From Cordylochernes scorpioides (taxonomy: Eukaryota > Arthropoda > Arachnida > Pseudoscorpiones > Chernetidae): 64,000 bases of DNA. Below are positions 1-8,810 of the stretch, in pieces. Where the stretch lies: the NCBI GenBank assembly GCA_030710605.1, contig CP092879.1, forward strand, positions 41,063,669-41,127,668, in the 5' to 3' direction. How positions within the stretch are numbered: the first letter of the stretch is position 1; each line of letters starts with the position of its first letter. A program made the position numbers and the translations under genes. The notes below the pieces were generated by a model that ran no database searches, was not told the DNA's origin, and saw nothing but the letters and a program-made list of their open reading frames with translations.

Positions 1-407
1 TTGATATAAATTATATTGTAGAGAAAAGCCTGATGCCAGCCTCCGATTAAGAGACAAATAAGGGGAATAAGTAAACTTGAACAAAGACAAAATCTTATTC
101 TAAGTTAAGTAAATGATCATAGAATCAGAGATATGTAACTCCTTCAATATAGAATAGTGAAAATGAGAAGGGCTGACGCACAGCCAGAATAAAGAATGAA
201 CGAGGAGAAATACTCACTTACTTACAAATTACTAAATATATGAAAAAAATAAATTGAAATTATATATATATATATGTTATGAATATTTTGTTTTGTTGTT
301 GAAAAAGATAGAGAATTGAAGGTGAAGTCGTGAAAATAGAAAATAAATTATTTATCCATCAAGTAGTTTTTATTTTGGATTACTTGAAGCAAATTACACA
401 TGAAATT
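1..407. other. AT-rich stretch, no feature seen
   Basis: No supported reading frame, RNA gene or recognisable repeat. There is a short TA run near 262-276 and AT-rich low-complexity sequence throughout. Confidence 0.5.
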
Positions 408-712
408 ATTTTTCACGGTAATATAGAATTTATAAAATGAATCTTATATTCGTGATTTAAAAAAATAGGTAGGTTAACTATATATATTTACAACAATGTC
501 AAATTTTTTAAAGCTATGGTCAAAAATAAAATAATAGTCAATGATGAAAGTAAAATAAAGTAAAATGTTTTTCACGGTAATATAGAATTTATAAAATGAA
601 TCTTATATTCGTGATTTAAAAAATAGGTTAACTATACATATTTACAACAATGGCAAAGTATTCTAAAGCTATGGTAAAAAATAAAAGAATAGTTAATGAT
701 GAAAGTTAAATA
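408..712. repeat. Tandem duplication, unit about 159 bp
   Basis: The phrase TTTCACGGTAATATAG starts at 411 and again at 570, and the following roughly 140 bases match with small indels and substitutions. This gives two adjacent imperfect copies. No coding potential is seen, and the family is not recognised. Confidence 0.8.
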
Positions 713-753
713 CATGTTTTAAAAAAAAAATGCATTTTAGGTTATATAATATA

Positions 754-1219
754 CTAGACGTATGACCCGGCTTCGCCCGAGAATTCCCCCGATGGCTATT
801 TCTTTTTTTCATTTGAAAAACTTTTTTTTTTACGCGGAGTAATCCGGAATGGAATGAATACCCAAATATGGCCATTTTTCATAAGAATCGGTGGTTCAGT
901 GGTAGAATGCTCGACTGCCACGCGGGCGCCCGGGTTCGATTCCCGACCGATGCATTTTTCTTTTTACAATTTTTAAAACTTATTTATATTATATATAATA
1001 TAAATATATATTATAATGTCAACTATATTAATTAAATCAAATACCTAAACACTAATATAATACAATTTTTGCCATCACACACACTTTTTTCCTGTAGTTT
1101 ATGTGTTACTTCTGTATTGCTATTCTATGGCACTTCTAATATTTATTATTGATGTACTTTCAGTATGAAGGAAATTGCAATCGGGGGAATTCTCGGGCGA
1201 AGCCGGGTCATACATCTAG
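754..1219. mobile_element. Helitron-like element with two inverted 3'-type ends, carrying tRNA-Gly
   Basis: Both borders look like Helitron 3' ends in opposite orientation. CTAG with a CCCGGCTTCGCCCGA hairpin lies at 754-781, and the mirrored hairpin followed by ACATCTAGT lies at 1194-1220. A 3' hairpin a few bases before CTRR followed by T is the known Helitron terminus. The interior holds a degraded tRNA-Gly (885-954) and the flank shared by the tRNA-bearing copies at 1220-1562, 47421-47763 and 62133-62495. No Rep/helicase is encoded, so it would be non-autonomous. Confidence 0.5.
885..954 (+). tRNA. tRNA-Gly(GCC)-like copy, degraded
   Basis: It matches the intact copy at 47656-47726 in the D arm (GGTTCAGTGGTAGAATGC), the GCC anticodon loop (TGCCACG) and the T loop (GGTTCGATTCCC). 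The acceptor 5' strand reads GAATCGG instead of GCATCGG, the anticodon stem has CTCGAC, and the T stem has a mismatch. It lies inside a mobile element and is probably a non-functional copy. Confidence 0.6.
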
Positions 1220-1562
1220 TATATAATATAAATGAGTTTTAAAAATTGAAAAAAAAAAAAATGCATCGGCCGGGAATCGAACCCAGGCCGACCGCGTGGC
1301 AGGCGAGCATTCTACCACTGAACCACCGATGCGTATAAAAAATGGCCATATTTGGGTATTCATTCCATTCCGGATTACTCCGCGTAAAAAAAGTTCTTCA
1401 AATGAAAAAAAGAAATAGCCAAAAATACTAATCAAATGTAGCCGAAAATTTTCCTCAGGTTTATAAAAAGCGACACGCAAAATTTGGTACTAATTGGTTC
1501 AGTAGTTTTTGAGTTTATCGCGAAACAGACAGACAGAAATTGACTTTTATATATATAGAGAT
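1220..1562 (-). mobile_element. Helitron-like element (tRNA-Gly-bearing family)
   Basis: Read on the minus strand it starts with TCTCTATATATATAAAAG and a (CTGT)n run, followed by a TTCGCGATAAACTC block shared with 47421-47763 and 62133-62495. It then carries a full-length tRNA-Gly. The start with 5' TC and the CTAG-type end next door fit Helitron-like non-autonomous elements. The 3' border here abuts the CTAGT of the neighbouring element. Confidence 0.5.
1262..1332 (-). tRNA. tRNA-Gly(GCC)-like copy
   Basis: A 71-nt cloverleaf-like sequence with acceptor GCATCGG/CCGATGC, the GCC anticodon and a GGTTCGATTCCC T arm. Two changes from the intact copy at 47656 weaken the variable and T regions. 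It is embedded in a Helitron-like repeat, so it is probably an element passenger rather than a conserved host gene. Confidence 0.65.
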
Positions 1563-2159
1563 ATATACTAGGTGCATAATTAGTCGAATAAATACTAAAG
1601 GAAAATATCGATATCTATAAACATTCAAGCGAATAAATATCTCTTTAAAATGTTTTCTGAAGAAACATATCTTCCAACCGAAAGAAAGATAAATGAAAAT
1701 CTATCTTCTCACAAGAACATCTTCCCAATAACCAGAGTACCACTTTCTACCATTGATCGTATTATCAGGAACATTTCGGCTTAAAATGCGTAAAAATATT
1801 CATGTATTCATGTTCTCAAGTCTCTCTATATCAAGGAACTAAAGACATGCAGCAGATATATTTATAAAAAGTTCCTGGCAGATGAAAAATATAATTATTT
1901 TATTTATCTGGACAAGGTATAGGTCAGAAACCTTGTGCCATTTACTACGCTAACTCTCAAATAAATACCTTCACAACTAGTTCAACCAAAGAAAGGAAAG
2001 TTTCTCAAAGAGATTCATGATAGGTACTGGTTTCTGCTACCAGCCCGTTCTAATATTTCAATTGAATGTTCTACTTATGTATCCGAACATTTAGAGAAAT
2101 TCTCTTAATAAAGGTATTCAGGAATATACATATATATGCCATTGAACATCGAGAAATAC
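1563..2159. other. No feature seen
   Basis: Moderately AT-rich unique-looking sequence. No supported reading frame, RNA or terminal repeat was recognised. Confidence 0.4.
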
Positions 2160-2420
2160 CTGATGAAATGAACACACATACAGTTTATTAAGACCACCGT
2201 TCTTATACAGATTCACCACAACAATGAAACATAGATAGAGCTCCTATACTTCAGGCAGTTCAGAACCCAACAGCCTCCAGGTCCGACGTATGTCCAGTAG
2301 CCATAGACTCCACCATACATGGTTAACGTATCACTGAAAAGGCGAGTGATGAATCATCCGCATTTTAGTCTTCGCTTTCCTCATCCAAATGGATCAAGAC
2401 ATACTCTTTCCCAATTTTAA
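2160..2420 (-). repeat. Dispersed repeat, second copy at 30193-30440
   Basis: The sequence from the TTTATTAAGACCACCG phrase onward, through CAGCCTCCAGGTCC and CACTGAAAAGGCGAGTG, recurs at 30193-30440 with about 15-20 percent divergence by eye. It may be the 3' tail of a retroelement, since the copies differ in flanks. The strand given is a guess, and no coding domain was recognised. Confidence 0.5.
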
Positions 2421-2580
2421 TATTAATTATATATAAGAAATTAGCACGCCATTTAAATATTTAATAATTAAAACTCTTCAAGTAGACGATTTCCTTTTAT
2501 TTAATTGATACCTAGCCATCTTAATTATGACTTGGTGTTAAGGAAGATCAGTGCTCGATGCAAGTAATGAGTCTATTTTT

Positions 2581-2584
2581 ATAT
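2581..2584. repeat. Target site duplication ATAT, left
   Basis: ATAT directly precedes the left LTR and is repeated at 7773-7776 after the right LTR. The 4-bp length is usual for Ty3/gypsy integrases. Confidence 0.7.
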
Positions 2585-2924
2585 TGTTGCACCAGGTTGC
2601 GGCTTGGCAGACTCTTCAGCCTGGATTCTCTCCTGTGCTGGGTCCTGCATCTTACCAGAGCGTGTTTCAACCATCCTAGAAATTTATAAAAGGGAATAAC
2701 GAGATAAGTCTTCTTTAAGTAGCCACCAGAATCCTTTCTTTATTTTCTCACATCAAAGAGAGCAGTGAAGTCACAGTGTACCTAAATACAAATGATGATA
2801 AATTAATAATCTGTTTTAAATAAATATCATAGAATATTTTATATAAAAATAAATAAATATATAATTTAAATTTCAAATATATTAAAACTAATATAAGAAA
2901 TACGCCATTAATCATGATGTAACA
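2585..2924 (-). repeat. 3' LTR of the minus-strand Ty3/gypsy element
   Basis: 340 bp, beginning TGTTAC and ending GCAACA in the sense direction (inverted TGTT/AACA tips). It is followed on the inner side by a purine tract. By eye it matches 7433-7772 without a difference. Confidence 0.95.
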
Positions 2925-3495
2925 CTTCCCCCTCTCCAGAGGTCGTCACGTCCTCGTGATTGACCTCATCAATTCTTTCAAAATAGGGTTTGATTCTTGA
3001 GACATGGACAATCAATGGGTCTTGGCCAGGATTATCTTTTGGTTCAATTAAGTAATTTACGTTGGATAGCTTCTTTAATATTCTATATGGGCCAAAATAT
3101 TTTCTCAGTAGTTTCTCACACTTTCCTATTTTCCTAATTGGTGTCCAAACTGCTACTAATTCTCCTGGTTCGTAGCTTCTTTCCATGTGTTTCTTGTCAT
3201 AGTTCTTTTTCATTCTTTCTTGAGTCTTTATTGTGTTGTTAATAACTAATTTTCTTGTTCTGTTTATTTTGTCTAAGTGATGTTTTATGTATTCATCATA
3301 ATCATCTTTGTCAATGTCCACCGAGATATTCCTGTCGTCCAAAAGAGACGTGGGTTCTCTTCCAAACATCAGGAAAAAGGGAGAATATCCTGTGGTTTCC
3401 TGAATTGTAGTATTGTAAGCGTGAGTGATGAATGGGAGTATTTCGTCCCAATTTTTCTGATCAGTGTTCACATACATACTGAGCATATTGATCAA
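2908..3495 (-). CDS. Integrase C-terminal part (frame-shifted from pol)
   Basis: 195 residues that continue the integrase from just after its catalytic glutamate. It covers the end of the catalytic core and a basic C-terminal region with the GPY/F module (KYFGPYRILKKL), used in target DNA binding and multimerisation. It is separated from the upstream pol frame by one extra A in a run at 3503-3505, which puts a TAG at 3500-3502. In the related element at 38038-43210 the same region is continuous. The stop codon (2908-2910) lies 15-17 bases inside the 3' LTR, so the polypurine tract and LTR tip are translated. The listed start methionine is only the first in-frame ATG. Confidence 0.85.
   Translation of the reverse strand: MINMLSMYVNTDQKNWDEILPFITHAYNTTIQETTGYSPFFLMFGREPTSLLDDRNISVDIDKDDYDEYIKHHLDKINRTRKLVINNTIKTQERMKKNYDKKHMERSYEPGELVAVWTPIRKIGKCEKLLRKYFGPYRILKKLSNVNYLIEPKDNPGQDPLIVHVSRIKPYFERIDEVNHEDVTTSGEGEVLHHD
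2925..2937 (-). promoter_or_regulatory. Polypurine tract
   Basis: In the sense direction GGAGAGGGGGAAG lies directly against the TGTTAC start of the 3' LTR. This is the expected primer site for plus-strand DNA synthesis. It is also coding (last codons of pol). Confidence 0.85.
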
Positions 3496-3499
3496 TGTT

Positions 3500-5713
3500 C
3501 TATTTAAACCGCTCTGTCAATCCATTAGTCTGGGGATGATAGCTCGTTGTGAAGCAATGTTTAATCTTGCACGTTTTCATCACCTCTTTCATTAAATTAC
3601 TGGTAAATTGAGAGCCTCTGTCACTAATAAGATATTGTGGGGCTCCGTGCCGAAGAAAAATATCCTCTACTAGAAATTTAGAAACTTCTTTCACTGTTGC
3701 TTCCGAGACTGCTCTTGTTTCTGCATATCTAGTGTAGTAGTCCGACAGCACGATTATCCATTTTTTCCTGTTTTTCGTAGATGGTAGTGGACCAACAAAG
3801 TCAATTCCAATTCTTTCGAAAGGAAAGTTGGCTGGGGGGATGGGCTGTAGTAGTCCAGAAGGTAATTGGTTTGAGCCTTTCCTACTTTGGCAAAGGTGAC
3901 ACGTCTTAACGAATTCTGAGACATCCTTTAGCATGGATGGCCAAAAGTATTTACTCTTTATTCGGTACATGGTTCTGGCGACGCCCAGATGGCCATTCGA
4001 CATATGATTGTGATATTCTTTCATAATTTCTCTCTTTTTATTCTCTGGAACCACAAGCAACCACGCCCTGCCTTCAGGGTTCGGGTTTTTCTTAAAGAGG
4101 CATCCATCTTCTTCTTTAAAGTTTTGCGCAATTGATCGCCTGCTTCCATTAAGGTTTTTCTTAACACTTTCGATAAATTTATCCTCTTCGTCTGTTATTT
4201 GATTTAAAAATAGCCTTTCAAAATCCTCATCCCAATCAGTTTCTGGTAAGGGCCCCCTAGATAAGCCATCGGCGTCCAGATGCTTCTTTCCCGATTTATG
4301 TATTATATCGAAGTCATATTCTTGAATTTTCAATGCCCATCTTGCCAATCGACCTGTTGGATCCTTCAAGGTTTTGAGCCAGCATAAGGCGTGATGGTCT
4401 GTTACTATTTTAAAGTGTCTTCCATAAAGGTAGGGTCGTAATTTTGACATTGACCAGACAACGGCCAGACATTCTTTTTCAGTGGTTGAATAATTTTGCT
4501 CCGCTTTACTTAGGGTACGACTCAAATATGAGATCACCTTCTCTTCACCACCGATGTCTTGGACAAGTGTTGCACCTATGCCGATGTTGGACGCATCAGT
4601 ATGAACATAAGTAGGTGCATTTGGATTGAAGTGACCTAAAATTGGTGGACTTAATAGTGCTGTTTTTAGGGTTTGAAACGCTTCCTCTTGTCTTTCTGTC
4701 CAGGTAAATGATACACTTTTTTTTATAAGGTTGGTCAAAGGGTCAGCAATTTTTGAAAAGTCTTTGATAAATTTTCTATAATATGAACACATTCCCAAAA
4801 AGGATTGTACTTCTTTGACCTTTTTGGGCCGAGGAAAATTTCTGACAGCTTTGATGTTATGTTCCGCGGGTTTTATACCATGTTTGCTCGTTATATAGCC
4901 GAGAATCTCCAATTCTTCAAAAGCAAATCGGCATTTTTTGTCGTTTAACCTTAAATTAGATTCACGAAAACATCTAAAAACAGCTTCAAGTCTTTTGAGG
5001 TGCGTTGGAAAATCCGGGCTATATATGATAACATCATCCAGATAACACAAACAAATTTGCCATCTCAGATTTCCAAGCATATTCTCCATATTTCTCTCAA
5101 AGGTAGCAGGCGCGTTACAAAGTCCAAAAGGCATCACGTTGAATTCATATAATCCATGCGCTGTAGTGAAAGCTGTTTTCTCTTTGTCTCTTTCTTCGAC
5201 TTCAACTTGCCAATATCCAGATCTGAGGTCTATTGCTGAGAAGTGTGTAGATCCTTGGAGAGTATCAATAACTTCGTCTATTCTAGGGATCGGATAGACA
5301 TCTTTTACCGTCACATTATTCAGTTTTCTGTAGTCCACACAAAATCTGTATTTACCATCTCGCTTCTTGACCAATATTACTGGAAAAGACCAGGGGCTAG
5401 AAGATGGCCTAATTATGCCCTCTGTAAGCATCTCGTCAATTTGCTCTTTTATAATATCTCGTTCTTTAGCACTTACCCGGTAAGGCTTGTGTTTAATTGG
5501 CTTCGCGTCTTCTGTGTCTATCCGATGTTTTGCCAAATTGGTTCTCCCTAATCTCGATGAAAAAAGATCTCCATACCTTTCTAAAACTTGTTTTAACTCC
5601 TTCTGTTCCTTTGGTGAAAGATTTTCGTTTATTTGGAATCTAGGTTCTTCGTTCTTTTCTACCTCTCTTTCTCGACTCACATTTATTTTCGCTGGACTAC
5701 TTCCAAAAGCCAA
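3500..5713 (-). CDS. Ty3/gypsy pol: reverse transcriptase, RNase H, integrase
   Basis: 737 residues. Reverse transcriptase motifs are FCVDYRKLN (about 124-132), [12 protein letters not shown] (194-205) and the catalytic YLDD (224-227). RNase H begins around 345 with the TDAS aspartate near 373. Integrase has an HHCC zinc finger (His near 569/575, Cys 605 and 608) and a DDE core with D638, D698 and E734. It copies element RNA into DNA and inserts it. The frame opens at a TTG because it overlaps the end of the protease frame. It is +1 relative to protease and would be joined either by recoding or if the A6 run at 5721-5726 were one base shorter. It terminates at a TAG three codons past the catalytic glutamate because of a second one-base break at 3503-3505. 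The family normally has one continuous pol. Confidence 0.93.
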   Translation of the reverse strand: MAFGSSPAKINVSREREVEKNEEPRFQINENLSPKEQKELKQVLERYGDLFSSRLGRTNLAKHRIDTEDAKPIKHKPYRVSAKERDIIKEQIDEMLTEGIIRPSSSPWSFPVILVKKRDGKYRFCVDYRKLNNVTVKDVYPIPRIDEVIDTLQGSTHFSAIDLRSGYWQVEVEERDKEKTAFTTAHGLYEFNVMPFGLCNAPATFERNMENMLGNLRWQICLCYLDDVIIYSPDFPTHLKRLEAVFRCFRESNLRLNDKKCRFAFEELEILGYITSKHGIKPAEHNIKAVRNFPRPKKVKEVQSFLGMCSYYRKFIKDFSKIADPLTNLIKKSVSFTWTERQEEAFQTLKTALLSPPILGHFNPNAPTYVHTDASNIGIGATLVQDIGGEEKVISYLSRTLSKAEQNYSTTEKECLAVVWSMSKLRPYLYGRHFKIVTDHHALCWLKTLKDPTGRLARWALKIQEYDFDIIHKSGKKHLDADGLSRGPLPETDWDEDFERLFLNQITDEEDKFIESVKKNLNGSRRSIAQNFKEEDGCLFKKNPNPEGRAWLLVVPENKKREIMKEYHNHMSNGHLGVARTMYRIKSKYFWPSMLKDVSEFVKTCHLCQSRKGSNQLPSGLLQPIPPANFPFERIGIDFVGPLPSTKNRKKWIIVLSDYYTRYAETRAVSEATVKEVSKFLVEDIFLRHGAPQYLISDRGSQFTSNLMKEVMKTCKIKHCFTTSYHPQTNGLTERFK

Positions 5714-6383
5714 TGTTTGGTTTTTTCATTATTTTTAACGGTCGAGGATACGGATTAGTTATCCAGATGTGTGTTTCCCTATTTATAACATTGATCAAGC
5801 TTCTTGCTAGACGAAGTCCATTTGTTTGAAACATTTTGCTGCTCTCTTCGATAATATATTCTCCATCCTCTGTTTCTACCAATGCCTTGATCAATTTCAT
5901 GGAACATTCCGGTACAATGGAATCCTTGGCACTCTTTATTTTCAACATTTCAAAATTGATTTCGTCATGATTATTCGTCAAATCATATTTTATAGTTTCT
6001 TGCTTACAATCTATTTTTGCGTTCATTTTCTTAAGGAAATCTCTCCCAAGAATTAATGTCCGTAAATGCGTTTTCAATATCACAAAGTTGTGTGATAATG
6101 TTTCGTCATCAATTTTTATATTTAAGAATATACTTCCTACCATGTCCAATTTTTTTCCATCGGGTCCTGCACAAATTTTTGCGAGTTTACTTATACCATG
6201 GCCTGTATCGAGGGCCGTTCTGAGGTCGACCACTGAGAGGTCAGCACCTGTATCAACCAAAGCTTCAAAAGTCCCTATCTTGTCCACATTAATTTTTAAT
6301 TTGTATTTAGGGTCCAACTTCTTGATTCCGTTTATGGTCGACTTGCTTTGATTGACAGATTCAGGCGCGACGCTTAGTTTAAA
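5697..6383 (-). CDS. Ty3/gypsy aspartic protease, read by -1 frameshift from gag
   Basis: About 225 residues in the -1 frame relative to gag. The retroviral-type aspartic protease motif EALVDTGADLSVVD lies early, and a conserved flap/second region GRDFLKKMNAKIDC follows, as in gypsy proteases. No ATG stands upstream of DTGA. The frame is open through the gag stop, so ribosomes probably enter by slippage at the TTTAAAC heptamer at 6377-6383. The protease would cleave gag and pol polyproteins in the particle. The frame overlaps the start of the pol frame by 17 bases. The end coordinate given is the slippery site rather than a start codon. Confidence 0.85.
   Translation of the reverse strand, partial: FKLSVAPESVNQSKSTINGIKKLDPKYKLKINVDKIGTFEALVDTGADLSVVDLRTALDTGHGISKLAKICAGPDGKKLDMVGSIFLNIKIDDETLSHNFVILKTHLRTLILGRDFLKKMNAKIDCKQETIKYDLTNNHDEINFEMLKIKSAKDSIVPECSMKLIKALVETEDGEYIIEESSKMFQTNGLRLARSLINVINRETHIWITNPYPRPLKIMKKPNIGFWK
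5721..5726 (-). other. Protease/pol frame junction at an A6 run
   Basis: In the sense direction ATG AAA AAA CCA is read in the protease frame, while pol is open in the +1 frame just beyond this run. One base fewer would fuse protease and pol. Either a +1 recoding site, a one-base mutation, or a homopolymer sequencing error would explain it. Confidence 0.6.
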
Positions 6384-7522
6384 TCTTCCAACACGGAATA
6401 TCTATTCCGGGTAGGAATATTTGTCTGTGTGCTATGACATACATCAGCATAAAGCCGAGGTCCTGATTTCTCTGATGTTTCATTCATTTGGCATTTTTCT
6501 TCGACCTTCTCTTGGGTATCTGCTGGATCCTCTTCTAGGATTCTTATAAACTTGACCCTACAATAACGGGCCACGTGCCCTGGCTTGTTACATTTAAAGC
6601 AGATTGGTCTTCCATCTTCCGTCCTATTTTTGCTCACTTCTTGGCTTTTATTGTAAGTGTTTCTCTGAAGGTTTGGTTTCGGCACAAAGTTAGGATTATA
6701 AGGACGTCTAGGGGTAGAGGGCTGGGGAAAGTTGTTTCGATACTGTCTGGGGGTAGGAGGGGAGTCGTTCTTGTAATTATTGGAAACAGGGGCTTGGGGC
6801 CTGAAAGTGGTCTGGTAGTTTCGTGCGGCAGTCGGCGGCACGTACCTCGATTGTTGTTGGGGTCTAGAATAGCGTGGACCGTTATATAGGTTTCTGGATT
6901 TCTCCACACGTTCCCGATACTTCTTTTCAAAATGATCCATTTTCTTGCACACGACAAGAAGGTCATCGGTCGTTTTAGGAGGGTTCAGGTAGAGCGCGAA
7001 TGAGTACTCTTTTTTCAGTCCTCCAATAACATGTTCAATTTTTGTTTCTTCTTCCATTGCGGGGTCAACCTTGTTGCACAACACTAGAATGTCTTCCGCG
7101 AACCTGATTGCTGGTTCATTCCAGTGTTGCATTCTGTTGAGCTTCATTCTAAGTTCTTCTTTATTCGCGTCCAAAGAAAAATCCTGAATGAGGCGGATTT
7201 TAATATTTTCCCAGCTCGTGAAACTAGCTTTGTGTAAATTCAACCAGGTTTTAGCGCTTCCCGTTATGTTCATGGCGGCATAACGAGAGATAATGTAGTC
7301 TGCCCAATGGTACAAGAAGCCAATTTCTTCAAGAGATTCAATCCATGGGCGAGGGTCTTCCGTTCCATCATACTTGGGGATGTCGATGTTGGGATTCAGG
7401 ACAACTGGGTCGGAACTAGCATCTCTACCAATTGTTGCACCAGGTTGCGGCTTGGCAGACTCTTCAGCCTGGATTCTCTCCTGTGCTGGGTCCTGCATCT
7501 TACCAGAGCGTGTTTCAACCAT
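6374..7522 (-). CDS. Ty3/gypsy gag, starting inside the 5' LTR
   Basis: 382 residues. The N-terminal region begins MVETRSGKMQ. A capsid-like helical region covers roughly residues 50-210 (tryptophan-rich, with a conserved WxNLHKASF-like block). A Pro/Arg/Gln-rich linker follows, then one CCHC zinc knuckle (CFKCNKPGHVARYC, about 308-321) for RNA packaging. The ATG at 7520-7522 is 90 bases inside the 340-bp LTR, so the first 30 codons and the primer-binding region are all coding. The TAA at 6374-6376 directly follows the slippery heptamer. Length is usual for gypsy gag. Confidence 0.92.
   Translation of the reverse strand: MVETRSGKMQDPAQERIQAEESAKPQPGATIGRDASSDPVVLNPNIDIPKYDGTEDPRPWIESLEEIGFLYHWADYIISRYAAMNITGSAKTWLNLHKASFTSWENIKIRLIQDFSLDANKEELRMKLNRMQHWNEPAIRFAEDILVLCNKVDPAMEEETKIEHVIGGLKKEYSFALYLNPPKTTDDLLVVCKKMDHFEKKYRERVEKSRNLYNGPRYSRPQQQSRYVPPTAARNYQTTFRPQAPVSNNYKNDSPPTPRQYRNNFPQPSTPRRPYNPNFVPKPNLQRNTYNKSQEVSKNRTEDGRPICFKCNKPGHVARYCRVKFIRILEEDPADTQEKVEEKCQMNETSEKSGPRLYADVCHSTQTNIPTRNRYSVLEDLN
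6377..6383 (-). promoter_or_regulatory. Candidate -1 ribosomal frameshift site (T TTA AAC)
   Basis: The last sense codons of gag are TTA AAC followed by TAA, preceded by T, giving the canonical X XXY YYZ heptamer in the gag zero frame. Slipping back one base enters the protease frame exactly. U UUA AAC is a known efficient slippery sequence in viruses. A downstream stimulatory RNA structure was not established. Confidence 0.8.
7420..7430 (-). promoter_or_regulatory. Candidate primer-binding site
   Basis: Two bases after the 5' LTR the sense strand reads TGGTAGAGATG. TGG next to the LTR is the usual complement of tRNA CCA ends. I do not assign the tRNA. It lies within the gag coding sequence. 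Confidence 0.6.
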
Positions 7523-7772
7523 CCTAGAAATTTATAAAAGGGAATAACGAGATAAGTCTTCTTTAAGTAGCCACCAGAATCCTTTCTTTATTTTCTCACA
7601 TCAAAGAGAGCAGTGAAGTCACAGTGTACCTAAATACAAATGATGATAAATTAATAATCTGTTTTAAATAAATATCATAGAATATTTTATATAAAAATAA
7701 ATAAATATATAATTTAAATTTCAAATATATTAAAACTAATATAAGAAATACGCCATTAATCATGATGTAACA
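7433..7772 (-). repeat. 5' LTR of the minus-strand Ty3/gypsy element
   Basis: 340 bp, apparently identical to 2585-2924, with TGTTAC and GCAACA tips and ATAT duplicated outside (7773-7776). It contains the gag ATG and first 30 codons. Confidence 0.95.
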
Positions 7773-7880
7773 ATATATACCTTTTTTATCAAACACCTTA
7801 TATACATATTTTCCTTGAATATCTATACCAAAGGTGTTCCCTAAAGTGCCCCATGTATAATTAGAAAACCTAATATAATA

Positions 7881-8077
7881 TTAGACGAGCGCCAACTGCG
7901 CGAAACGCGTTCGTGGATGGCTTTTCTTGATTTATCAAGAAATTGGGTTAGCCAAATATCACGGGACAAGTTAAATAAACGTTTAGTTTATTTCTGCCCC
8001 ACTAGATGGAGCTCTGCCATCTAAAATGCACATGTGTTCCTGGTCAGGATATGTCTTCTTTATTTTTAATATCATAT
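7881..8077. mobile_element. Penelope/retrozyme-like repeat, truncated at the hammerhead
   Basis: It starts within a hammerhead-like motif (7881-7916, plus strand): ACGA, a GCGC stem, then GAAACGCGTTCGTGG. The 5' stem I strand and the first core bases are lost. After it come the hairpin TTGATTTATCAAG, AATAAACG, a CCACTAGATGG motif and a GGTCAGGATATG end. These are the same blocks in the same order as at 51064-51450 and 52697-53140. The truncation falls exactly at the ribozyme. Confidence 0.6.
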
Positions 8078-8091
8078 CGGTATAGTTGATT

Positions 8092-8235
8092 ATGTAGAAG
8101 AAACACAAGTCGATTAGAAGAGCTTCTTTATATAAGACAACGATTGTACAAGCTTTCAGGCAAGACGTCCTTGTACGATCATGGTGTTATATAAAGAAGC
8201 TCTTCTCCCCGACTTGTGTTTCTTCTTCTATAGCA
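8092..8235. repeat. Foldback repeat with about 42-bp arms
   Basis: GAAACACAAGTCG and AGAAGAGCTTCTTTATATAA at 8100-8134 are mirrored at 8188-8222. The loop contains CCTGAAAGCTTGTAC on the minus strand, which resembles a worn hammerhead 3' half (GAAA plus palindromic stem III). Confidence 0.65.
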
Positions 8236-8712
8236 AATAGGAAGATTATCGTTGTCTTAATAGTAGATTAAACTGACGAAATATCTGAAAAGGATTATCA
8301 TAGCTAAACTCTTCGATTTTACATATCAGTAAAAACAGTAGTTAGTTGTTTAATTTGTTGAAAATACCTGTTAAACAGTAAAAGGATTGCTATAAAATAT
8401 TTGAAAATATTACATGGACAAGCAGCGTGCAGATTTATTAAAAGTTGACAATAAGATAACTTTCGAGCTCTTCAATTGGATTTTTAAGGCTGAAATGAGA
8501 CAAAAAAAAAATAGTTTTCAATTATTATACGCATTGAAATAATGAAAATTTTATCCAGATATATTTTTATTGCAAATTAAATTAAAATCCTTACAAGACA
8601 CTCTTATCTCAAGTGATATTATACAACATTTTTTTTATTTTTTGAAAATATACTCTTTGGTTTTGTTCATGTTGTGATAATACCAGCGATTTAATTATAA
8701 TATACAGAAAAT
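8236..8712. other. No gene seen
   Basis: AT-rich sequence with an A9 run near 8500. No reading frame or RNA was recognised. Confidence 0.4.
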
Positions 8713-8754
8713 AGCGTACCTGGATCTGTTAAAGAAAAAATCCTTTTTAATCTC

Positions 8755-8794
8755 AAATTATTTCGAGGGATTGCTTTCTCTTTATCGATTCAAG
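8755..8794 (-). ncRNA. Hammerhead-like motif, U3-A8 type
   Basis: On the minus strand UCGAUAA is followed by a stem II region ending CCCUC, then GAAA and AUAAUU. It mirrors the better copy at 8811-8849. Stem II is weaker here. Confidence 0.4.
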
Positions 8795-8810
8795 GCAAAA
8801 TTTGTGCAAT

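Larger units (their letters stand above)
2585..7772 (-). mobile_element. Ty3/gypsy LTR retrotransposon, nearly intact
   Basis: A full-length minus-strand element of 5188 bp flanked by two 340-bp LTRs that look identical, plus an ATAT duplication, all signs of recent insertion. Domain order in the sense direction is gag (CCHC), protease (DTGA), reverse transcriptase (YLDD), RNase H (TDAS) and integrase (HHCC, DDE, GPY/F), which is the Ty3/gypsy order. No envelope gene is present. The coding region runs from inside the 5' LTR to inside the 3' LTR. Besides a likely programmed gag/pro frameshift, two single-base frame breaks in short A runs disrupt pro/pol and the integrase. Autonomy of this copy as assembled is therefore doubtful. 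Confidence 0.95.
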
